Of a stretch of 64,000 nt of DNA, positions 9,682 through 16,950 are shown one piece after another; positions within the stretch are counted from its first letter, which is position 1, and every line of letters starts with the position of its first letter. A model generated the notes under the pieces. It was given only the letters and a program-made list of their open reading frames with translations, did not search any database and was not told the origin of the DNA. A program made the position numbers and the translations under genes. The stretch is taken from NCBI GenBank assembly GCA_963775125.1, contig CAVZHQ010000002.1, positions 682,001-746,000 on the forward strand, written 5' to 3'. Source of the stretch: JAHECQ01 sp963775125. GTDB lineage: Bacteria; Actinomycetota; Acidimicrobiia; Acidimicrobiales; SZUA-35.

Positions 9682-10655
9682 TCAACTGCCCGCCCGGATG
9701 AGGGCTTCACGCTTTTCACGGTTCTGGAGGCTCCAGATGAAGAGCGCAAAGATGATGCCCGTGGCGAGCGTGAACATGAGGGGGGTGAAGCGAAGGCCAC
9801 CCATGAGCCACGGAATGGGACCACCTCGATCGCGCTTCATGATGACGTTGAAGACACTCTTCTCGTCATCGGCGCGGGCCACCGGTGGGGCCTCGCCCGG
9901 AAGCGTCGGTTGTTCGACCGTTCCCTGGACCTGGATGACCAGCAGTTCTTCGGGGTGAATGATGTGCAAGGTCATGGTGTCGAGTTTGTGCAGCGCTCGG
10001 GCAGGAGCGTCGGTGAACATCTCGATCCAGGCCGACTTGTCGGGATCGTTTGCCGAGATGTCCGGGTCGAGGAGCGGCTTGCCGCCGGTGCCGTAGGCGC
10101 CGAACTGCAGCGGAATGTACTCGGCGGTCGAGTCGTAGATGTGTTCGGAAATGAGGTGCTCCTCGGCCGCCGACTGGGCCTCGCCTCGAATCGGGGTCCG
10201 ACGACGTCAGGTAGCGCCATCCGAGCAGGCCTTCGTCGTTGTCCCGGGCGAAGGCCAGCGCCTCACGCTGTGCCTCGTCGGGATCGTCAGAGGTGACACC
10301 ATCGGCGACATTGACTGCCTCGAGCCCGAGCCCGAGTCTCTGGGCCTTTTCGCTCTCGGCGATAGACGAGCCCGTCGTCCTCGGTCGTTGGATTGTCGCC
10401 GCTGATCTCGACCAGCTCCCATGTGGGGGCCTGGCCACGCCAGCCGATGCCGTAGATCGTCCACACGATGCCCATGAGGAACATCCAGCCGAACAGCGCA
10501 GATCCGGCGATCATGCCGCCGGTGCGGGCACCCGAGTTGGTGGCCACCAGCAGGTAGGTACCGCCGATCAGCACCACCACGCCGACCATGACGCTGAGGA
10601 AGCCGCGGAAGAAGGGGTCGAACCCGAGGCCTTCGATGAGAGAGAGCATCAGCAT
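9682..10655 (-). CDS. Membrane protein of unknown function between the bc complex and nuo genes, with two frameshifts
   Basis: Reading across two +1 frameshifts (near 10360 and near 10200) gives one protein of about 320 residues. It has two N-terminal membrane helices (LSVMVGVVVLIGGTYLLVAT and a second around IAGSALFGWMFLMGIVWTIY), a polar soluble middle with an Asp/Glu-rich stretch, and one helix near the C terminus (TPLMFTLATGIIFALFIWSL). No cysteine or heme motif is seen. I do not recognise the family. Position directly after the cytochrome c gene suggests an accessory subunit of the quinol-oxidising complex. All three frames show sensible protein sequence, which argues for sequencing error rather than decay. 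Confidence 0.6.
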
Positions 10656-10658
10656 GAC

Positions 10659-12187
10659 CTACAGACCTCGCTCATAGTCGATGACCGCTTGGATGAGTTC
10701 GGATGGCAGCGAGCCCCCGAAGCCGGGCATCTTGCCGAGCCCTGGCCGCCGTTGCCATAACCCACACCGGCATTGGATCCGGCGTAGATGAAGTCGTAGT
10801 GCGCCTGGCTCGTTCGTTCGGGCATCTCCACCAGGTTGCAGTCGTCGGCAAGACGACCGTCGGGCAAGGCGATCGCATCGTCGGAGAGATCACGGAGCGT
10901 CAGCTCCTCGGGGTCGATGAACTTCTCGGCTCCGTCGACCAAGCCGTACTCGACGACGGCGTCCTGAGCGAAGGGATACGGGTCGCCCTCCTCGGGTTCC
11001 CAGAGCTGCGACACGTACTCGCAGTCGGCGAGATCACCGCCATCGAGGATCAGGTACGGGATGGCGTTGCCGTCGGCATCGAGGCGATCGGTGACCGGCG
11101 CACCCTTGTCGCTGAGGTACACCTTCTCCTCGTCGGACGAGAGCAGGTACTGGGTGGGTACTCCGTCGACGTCTTCGGTGAGTCCACCGAGCGGATACCA
11201 CGATCCGTCGGGCATCTTCCACGTGTCATCGGAGAATCGCTCGATGGTCGATCCATTGCACAAGTTGAAACCGATACCGCTGGGGTTGCCACCACCGCAG
11301 CCGGCGACGCCCTCGTCGAGGATGTCGGGCTCGATGTCGGCACCCAACGACCATCCGGCGGTGTGACAGCGCGCACAGGCGAGTGACCCGTTGCGGTAGT
11401 CGCTGAACAACCCGAGGTTGAAGACGGCTTCACCCTCGGACTCGAATTCACCGGCCTCGAGCGAACGATCGACTTCGGCCCGGATCTCGTCGGCCACGAG
11501 GTCGGCTGCCTCCTGGGCGGCTTCGGGGTCGGCCAATTCGGAGATGGCGATCGGGTCGATCGTGGCGATCTGTTGGGTCTTGAGGTACTCGATGAGGCTC
11601 TGCACCTGCTGGGTGGTGAGTGGGCCACCACCCGGTGTCCCCCATGCCGCCATCGGCGAATCGGGGCGGCCATAGTTGAGGATGTAGGTGACCTCTTCCT
11701 CGCTGTAGCGATGCATGACATCGTTGAGTGCCGGGGCGTTCCAGATGGCGTTGGCTACGAACTGTCCGTCAGCGTCCTGCAACACGTAGTCCTTGCCGCC
11801 GCCGACACCACCGGCGCCGTGGCAGTTGACGCACTGGGCACCTTGGACGTAGAGGTCCTCGCCCCGGCTCTGGAAGTTGAGGAGGTACGCGGCTACCGCG
11901 CCCTCTTGACGACCGGGTTCGGCGAGCCAGTAGATGGGCAACGACAGAGAACAGATACCAAGGACAACGAGCGCGAAGCTGAGCGACTTGTCCAGCTTGG
12001 GACCCTCGAGCTCTTCATCGGTCAGGTACGGCTTCTTGTTGGCGGCGAGTTCGATCTCGGAGCCGAGTTCGGCCTTCGCCGTGCCGACGTTGCGGATGAA
12101 CAGGACGATGAAGGCGATTGCCACCACCGCGGCAACGGTCAGACCGATGGCCCGGAAATTTGCGGCCAGAAGAAGTGTTGCTGTCAT
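10659..12187 (-). CDS. Membrane-anchored di-heme cytochrome c of the bc complex (C-terminal frameshift)
   Basis: Probable electron-accepting cytochrome c of the quinol:cytochrome c reductase. Two membrane helices occur at residues 10-32 and 68-90, then two heme-binding motifs: CVNCH at 119-123 and CARCH at 271-275, each in a cytochrome c-like domain. This differs from the classical actinobacterial QcrC, which is about half as long with a C-terminal helix. Near 10738 one base is missing; in the shifted frame the protein ends LGKMPGFGGSLPSELIQAVIDYERGL, typical for a class I cytochrome, with stop at 10659. Unshifted, it would end at 10649 with a nonsensical tail. Confidence 0.85.
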
Positions 12188-13044
12188 CAGTGCGAACCAC
12201 CGCTAATGCAATTGGGACCCTCGGCCTCTTGGCCGGTGGTGTTGGTGCCGATGGGCGGGCCCTGGATGACGACGCCCGTGTTGACGATGAGCTCGTTGCC
12301 CGCCGTGACTTCCATGGGGAAGCGGTCCATGCCGCGCGGGGCCGGACCACCCTTCTTCTCGCCGACCCGGTTGTACTGCGAACCGTGACACGGGCACTCG
12401 AACCACTGGGAGGTCCTGCAGTCAGGAACACGACAGCCAAGGTGTGGGCAGGTCTGATAGAGGGCGACGACCCCGGCCTTGAGGCCTTGTTCGACCTGCG
12501 GCAGGAACGAGTAGGCCGAAGCCTTCTGGAGTGCGGACGCCGGATACTCGGTGATCCACATACGTCCCTCGGGCACGTAGAAGAAGCCTCCGCCGGCAAG
12601 GATGGCCGCCTGGATGTCGGGAATGCGGCCGACGGTGATCCTGGAGCCGAAGCCCTTCCCGCCTTGGGGCCACAGGAACGCAATGCAGGCGGCGCCGAAC
12701 CCGCTCAAACCCAGCCCGAACATGGCGACGACTCCCCGGTTGAGGAACTGGCGGCGAGCGACGCCGACGGTCTCGGGGTCTGGGGGCACGTAGGCGACCG
12801 GAGCAGTGGAGCCGGCCTTGACCAGTGTTCCGCCACGCTGTTCGGCCCGCACGGATGCCTCGAGCGCCCGGCCGGGCGCCACCGTTTCGGAGTCGGACAG
12901 GGTGACGGGCGAACGGTCACGCTTGATGGTTTCGGAGGCCAACTGCCCGTAGGCCGCGCTGCTGTCGCCTTTGCGCAGGGAAAGTCCGATGACGCTGACC
13001 GCTACCAGGGCCAAGACGACGAGAGCACCGATGATGTACACCAT
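12187..13044 (-). CDS. qcrA: Rieske 2Fe-2S protein of the bc complex
   Basis: Ubiquinol/menaquinol-oxidising iron-sulfur subunit (285 residues). The Rieske ligands are visible as CPHLGC (about residue 199) and CPCHGS (about 217), with a helix before them (GVVAMFGLGLSGFGAACIAFLW) and another at the very N terminus. Actinobacterial QcrA proteins likewise carry extra N-terminal helices. It sits between the cytochrome c gene (ATG overlapping stop) and the cytochrome b C-terminal half. Confidence 0.92.
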   Translation of the reverse strand: MVYIIGALVVLALVAVSVIGLSLRKGDSSAAYGQLASETIKRDRSPVTLSDSETVAPGRALEASVRAEQRGGTLVKAGSTAPVAYVPPDPETVGVARRQFLNRGVVAMFGLGLSGFGAACIAFLWPQGGKGFGSRITVGRIPDIQAAILAGGGFFYVPEGRMWITEYPASALQKASAYSFLPQVEQGLKAGVVALYQTCPHLGCRVPDCRTSQWFECPCHGSQYNRVGEKKGGPAPRGMDRFPMEVTAGNELIVNTGVVIQGPPIGTNTTGQEAEGPNCISGGSH

Positions 13045-13058
13045 TTTGCTTCAGCCTC

Positions 13059-13833
13059 CTACAGCTCGAAGAACATGCCGTCGGCCCACGGGAACACGAA
13101 GTTGAAGCCCGGGCCACGGAAGAACGATCCGATCATGACCAAGACGGCCCAGAACATCATGAACACCGTGAACAGCGAGACCGCGAACTTACGGTGCTCG
13201 GGCTTGTTCGACGGGTTCTTGTCGATGTAGGGAGCCATCGTGAGGATGATGAGGCCGATGCCCGGGATGGTCACGCCGGCCACCATCGGGTGGAACATCG
13301 TGAGCAGCTCTTGCAGACCGAGGAAGTACCACGGCGCCTTGGACGGGTTGGGGGTCTGGTTCACGTTGGCGAGCTGGAGCAACGGGGCATTGACGAAGAT
13401 GGAGAAGATGGTGAGAAAGGCCGTGCAGAAGAGGGCAGCGCCGAATTCGACGATGATGAGGTGCGGCCAGGTGTGCACCTTGTCCTGGGGCTTCATCTTG
13501 ATGTCCTGGATGGATCCCGACTTCACCACGGTGAGGAGGCGCTGGGTGTGCCCGCCCGGACCCGACATCGCCGGCAACGGCCCGGCCCCGGCGGACGCCG
13601 CAGCGACACTCGCCGCAGCGGCCGGCGTCACCGCGGTGGATTCGTCGCCGCGGCTCTTGGCCGACTTCGACCGCTCGAGCAGGTGCGCAGGGATCTTGGA
13701 GCCGCCGGCCGAAGCTGCGGCGGCAACAGGCACATTCTCGGTCAGCCGGCGCAGCCGCTTCGGCGCCGCTGCCCTCGGCCTTCTGGCGGGCCTCTGCGGC
13801 TCGCTTGCGCAGGTGCTCTGGAATCTCGGTCAT
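13059..13833 (-). CDS. Cytochrome b, C-terminal (subunit IV-like) half, with +1 frameshift near the N terminus
   Basis: Provides the last three or four helices of cytochrome b, including PWYFLGLQELLTMFHPMVAG, the usual quinol-site region. It is separate from the heme-binding half encoded next door, the arrangement of b6f-type complexes. The N terminus starts IPEHLRKRAAEARQKAEG in one frame; after a frameshift near 13738 it continues with IPAHLLERSKSAKSRG, a second copy of the same motif, before the helices. A GTG at 13733 would give a 224-residue protein without the first motif. The same motif opens the cytochrome c gene at 15995. Confidence 0.85.
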
Positions 13834-13887
13834 TGGTTCTGCTCTGTTCCCTGATCTCGTCCTGTGTGCCGAACTGAACTGATTGGC

Positions 13888-14679
13888 CTAGAGCGGCCCG
13901 GAGATGCCGCCGTCCTTGCGGACTCTCCAGAAATGGATGGCCATGAAGATGACCGTGACGAACGGCAACAGCAGCACGTGAAGGACGTACCACCGCAGCA
14001 ACGTGTCGGTGCCGATGACCTTGCCACCCAGCAGCACGAAACGAACCTGGTCGCCGAAGACCGGCGTGTATCCCATCATGTTGGTACCGACGGTCACCGC
14101 CCACAGCGCCAGCTGATCCCACGGCAGGAGATAGCCGGTGAAGGAAAGCAGCAGGGTGAACTGCAGGAGGAACGTGCCGATGACCCAGTTGAACTCGCGG
14201 GGCGCCTTGTAGGCACCGTGATAGAAGACCCGAGCCATGTGGAGGAACACCGAGAGCACCATGAGGTGCGCTCCCCAACGGTGCATGTTGCGCACCAGGA
14301 GGCCGAAGGTCACCGAGGTCTGCAGGGTGTAGATGTCGTCCCAGGCTGCGGCCGCCGTCGGCCGGTAGAAGAACATCAGGAAGATGCCGGTGATGGTCAG
14401 GAGGATGAACAGGAAGAAGCTCAGTCCACCCAGGCAGAGGGTGTAGCTGACCTTCACCGCATGCCGCTTCACCTTCACCGGGTGCAGGTGATAGAGCACG
14501 CTGTTCATGATGACGTACGAGCGGTTTCGGGGGCTGTCGGTGTAGCCCTTACGGAACACCGAACCTGGCCGGAAGATGGAGTTCCACGCCTGGGAATCCT
14601 GCACGTTGTCGACGATGCCGGAAAGCTGGGCTTGCGCCTTCTCGGCCATCGTGGGCTTGTCCTGGATCGACTTGGCCAT
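13888..14679 (-). CDS. qcrB: Cytochrome b, N-terminal (b6-like) heme-binding half
   Basis: Four-helix cytochrome b domain that binds both b hemes (263 residues). The heme histidine pairs are visible as NMHRWGAHLMVLSVFLHMARVF in helix 2 and RWYVLHVLLLPFVTVIFMAIHFWRV in helix 4, and the loop contains TGYLLPWDQLALWA. The separate C-terminal half follows downstream, so the protein is split as in b6f-like complexes rather than fused as in most actinobacterial QcrB. About 60 residues precede the first helix. Confidence 0.92.
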   Translation of the reverse strand: MAKSIQDKPTMAEKAQAQLSGIVDNVQDSQAWNSIFRPGSVFRKGYTDSPRNRSYVIMNSVLYHLHPVKVKRHAVKVSYTLCLGGLSFFLFILLTITGIFLMFFYRPTAAAAWDDIYTLQTSVTFGLLVRNMHRWGAHLMVLSVFLHMARVFYHGAYKAPREFNWVIGTFLLQFTLLLSFTGYLLPWDQLALWAVTVGTNMMGYTPVFGDQVRFVLLGGKVIGTDTLLRWYVLHVLLLPFVTVIFMAIHFWRVRKDGGISGPL

Positions 14680-14768
14680 TCGGTGTTTCCTGGATTCGGT
14701 CGGTACTGGGCTTCAGTACTGGATCTGACGGGGCGTAGTAAGGGAGTGGTTGCGTGAGGGCGTGAGCG

Positions 14769-15185
14769 TCAGGCGAGACGCATGCCGTAGCCGTAGCCGT
14801 GGGAGTCGGTTCGCTGATGGCGGTCGCCGGCGGGATAGGCGACATCGATCTTGCCGAGGATGATGACGCCGGTGGGGCAACGGTCGACGCAGAGTGCACA
14901 TCGGGTGCAGACGTCGTCATCGATGGTGAAGATGAACGCATCCGACGGATCGTCCCCGGGGCGGGCGATGCCGAAGCTCTCGGCGATCGCCTCGGTGGGC
15001 TGCATGTGGATGCACTTCCACGGGCAGATGTCGACGCAGCCTTCGCAGGCGATGCACTCGGACTGGTCGATGTGGATGAACTGCTTTGGCTTGACCGCTC
15101 TGGCGAGATAGTCGGCGTCGACCTCGACGAGCACGTAGTCGTCCCGGAATTCCGGAAGTGGCGGATTGGCGTCGGTCTTGACCAT
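14769..15185 (-). CDS. Ferredoxin with two 4Fe-4S clusters, in the bc operon
   Basis: Soluble electron carrier of 138 residues. Two ferredoxin motifs are seen, CIACEGCVDICPWKC and CTRCALCVDRCP, so two 4Fe-4S clusters are likely. A bacterial-type ferredoxin inside a bc gene cluster suggests it either donates electrons to the quinone pool complex or is a bound subunit; the partner cannot be read from sequence. The tail ends in a Tyr/Gly/His-rich run. It follows the small membrane protein gene by 4 bases, so the two are translated together. Confidence 0.88.
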   Translation of the reverse strand: MVKTDANPPLPEFRDDYVLVEVDADYLARAVKPKQFIHIDQSECIACEGCVDICPWKCIHMQPTEAIAESFGIARPGDDPSDAFIFTIDDDVCTRCALCVDRCPTGVIILGKIDVAYPAGDRHQRTDSHGYGYGMRLA

Positions 15186-15189
15186 GGTG

Positions 15190-15636
15190 TCAGCCCCGTT
15201 TCACCAGGGGACGGCCGTAGGCGCTGGTCGGGAGGGCCGCAGACTTTGCCTTGGCCTTGGCTCCCCGGCCCTGCCACGAAGCGAAGAACGCTTGCATGCC
15301 TCCGAGGAACACGATGTAGATGATGGCGGCGATGCTGTCGGAGAGCACTCGGTACGTGATCTCGAAGGGGAACCAGCCACCCTTGCTCTGTGCGGTGATG
15401 AGACCCCAGGCGTTGAAGATGCGGTCGGCGCGGAAGCTCCATTCGTTCTCGGCCAGGGTGAGCCACTGGTGCGGGACGACGCCGAAGATCAAGAACAAGA
15501 TGAAGAACACGTAGACCGAACCGAGCATGGCTTCGGCCCAGGTCGTGGGCTGGCCAGCAGGGCGCCGGGCCGCGTACCACTGGATACCGCCGGCCAACAC
15601 GAGCGACACGAGTATCGATGCCACGAGGGCGACCAC
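15190..15636 (-). CDS. Small three-helix membrane protein, first gene of the bc/nuo cluster
   Basis: A 148-residue protein with three predicted membrane helices (start MVALVASILVSLVLAGG, a second around SVYVFFILFLIFGVVPH, a third around SIAAIIYIVFLGGMQAFF) and a basic, Ala/Lys-rich C-terminal tail. I do not recognise the family. The GTG start at 15636 follows a good AAGGAG ribosome-binding site; the longer upstream frame runs through the promoter repeats and is not used. As first gene of the operon, next to ferredoxin and cytochrome b, it is a candidate membrane anchor or quinone-site subunit. Confidence 0.75.
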   Translation of the reverse strand: MVALVASILVSLVLAGGIQWYAARRPAGQPTTWAEAMLGSVYVFFILFLIFGVVPHQWLTLAENEWSFRADRIFNAWGLITAQSKGGWFPFEITYRVLSDSIAAIIYIVFLGGMQAFFASWQGRGAKAKAKSAALPTSAYGRPLVKRG

Positions 15637-15671
15637 GGCGACTCCTTTACCTCGGGAACTTCTTGCCTTGT

Positions 15672-15695
15672 TTCTGACTGTGCTTCTGACTGTGC
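15672..15695. repeat. Perfect tandem duplication of a 12-base unit in the bc-operon leader
   Basis: TTCTGACTGTGC occurs twice back to back. It lies 36-59 bases before the start of the first gene of the bc/nuo cluster, between the Rex operator and the start codon, so it would be in the 5' leader or the promoter. Role unknown; two in-phase copies could be a protein-binding site. Confidence 0.7.
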
Positions 15696-15727
15696 TGCAT
15701 GCCTTGCTTCGCTGCCGAAGCGGTTCT

Positions 15728-15745
15728 TTGTGAAGCTGTGCACAA
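15728..15745. promoter_or_regulatory. Probable Rex operator upstream of the bc/nuo respiratory cluster
   Basis: The 18-base dyad TTGTGAAGCTGTGCACAA matches the actinobacterial Rex consensus TTGTGAA-N4-TTCACAA with one mismatch. Rex is encoded about 9 kb away in this window. The site lies 92 bases before the first bc gene and about 250 bases before the divergent cytochrome c gene, so NADH/NAD-dependent control of one or both is likely. The call is by eye from the known consensus. Confidence 0.7.
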
Positions 15746-15746
15746 T

Positions 15747-15774
15747 CTACTAGGCGGCGCCGCCACTCAGGCAA
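15747..15774 (-). promoter_or_regulatory. Candidate promoter of the bc/nuo cluster
   Basis: On the minus strand TTGCCT (15774-15769) and TAGTAG (15752-15747) stand 16 bases apart, a weak match to a housekeeping promoter. The -10 element directly adjoins the Rex operator, the usual place for repression. Low confidence, because both hexamers are imperfect. The rest of the 358-base intergenic region shows no further gene. Confidence 0.3.
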
Positions 15775-15994
15775 AACGGACGCCCAGACGACCGGACAAA
15801 TCATTGGTTGCTTCTGCCCGAAAACGTAGCCCCTCACCAGCCCGACCGCCCGACGCACCCGACGGACTCACCGAGCCCTGCTTCGGGGCGCCCCGATCGC
15901 GCCGAACAGCAACTCGCCACTTTCCGGCGCACCGGCCTACAGTAGGCACCTTCCAGCCAATCCCTTTTCCCGATCGACGGAGCACCCGGACACC

Positions 15995-16843
15995 GTGACC
16001 GAGATCCCCGAACATCTCCTGAAGCGCAGCAAGGCCCGCAAGGGTGGCGGCGATGAGCCCGCGGCATCGGCGGTCGCCCCCGGCGCCGCAGTCCAGGCTG
16101 CCGGATCCGCCGCGGCTCCCGCGACAGGACCCGCATCTCTCGCCGCAGCTGCTGCGGCCATCCCGGCCGATCGGCCCGTCGCTGCCGCCCCACCCGATCC
16201 GTCGTACATTGCCGCGGCCAAGGCCCGCAAGAAGATGCCCATCTGGGCGATGGGCCTCGTGGCCTGCGTCCCGGTGTGGGCGTTGGCGTACGCCGGAACC
16301 ATGCAGCAGCCCGAGGTCGAGGACTTGCTCTTGGTCGATGCGGCGCTGGCCTACAACGTCGAAGGGGGCTGCGCCGGCTGCCACGGTGCCGGCGGCGGTG
16401 GCGGCCAGGGCTATGCCTTCTCCAACGGCGAGATCCTTGCCACCTTCCCGACGGTCATCGACCACATTGCCCACGCCGCTCGCGGCTCGGCACCGATCGC
16501 CGGCACGCCATACGGCGACCCCGAGCGCCCCGGCGGACAACGCATCGCCGGCGACCGAGGCAACATGCCAACGCAGGTCGCGCTTCCCCTGCTCACCCTC
16601 GAGCTGGCCGTCTACCACGAACGAGTCGTCCTGGGTGGCGACGACGCCGAATCCGAAGCCAATCTCGCCTGGGCCGAGGACCTCCGGTCTCGCATCGAAA
16701 GCGGCGACGAAGCACCGGTCATCGTCGAGGATCTCCTCGGCTGCGCCGACCCCGTCTACACCCCCGATGCCGCACCGGAGAACCGACCCGAGGCTTGTCC
16801 CGGCGGTGCCACCGAAGGCGAAGAGGCCGCAGCCGGCGAATAG
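15995..16843 (+). CDS. Membrane-anchored mono-heme cytochrome c
   Basis: A 282-residue protein starting at GTG. It begins with the motif IPEHLLKRSKARKGG, then an Ala/Pro-rich linker, one membrane helix (about residues 82-101) and a heme motif CAGCH at 126-130 within GGGGQGYAFSNGEILATFP. The C-terminal 60 residues are acidic and Pro-rich. It is transcribed divergently from the bc cluster and shares its N-terminal motif with the cytochrome b C-terminal subunit, so the two probably work in the same complex or are placed by the same factor. It is a candidate electron carrier between the bc complex and the oxidase. Confidence 0.8.
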   Translation: MTEIPEHLLKRSKARKGGGDEPAASAVAPGAAVQAAGSAAAPATGPASLAAAAAAIPADRPVAAAPPDPSYIAAAKARKKMPIWAMGLVACVPVWALAYAGTMQQPEVEDLLLVDAALAYNVEGGCAGCHGAGGGGGQGYAFSNGEILATFPTVIDHIAHAARGSAPIAGTPYGDPERPGGQRIAGDRGNMPTQVALPLLTLELAVYHERVVLGGDDAESEANLAWAEDLRSRIESGDEAPVIVEDLLGCADPVYTPDAAPENRPEACPGGATEGEEAAAGE

Positions 16844-16950
16844 CGGGTGGCCCGTAGGGCAACCGCCACTTTCTTGACACACCGCCCCATCGTTCGGTTC
16901 GTTCTGTGATAGAGCTGAACGTTCGGTTTCGCTTCCAGCAAGCAGGTTAC

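Noticed and set aside
16874..16920. TTGACA at 16874 with TGTGATAG as a promoter for the metalloprotease
   Set aside because: The spacing is about 25 bases, too long for a housekeeping promoter; no better -10 found.
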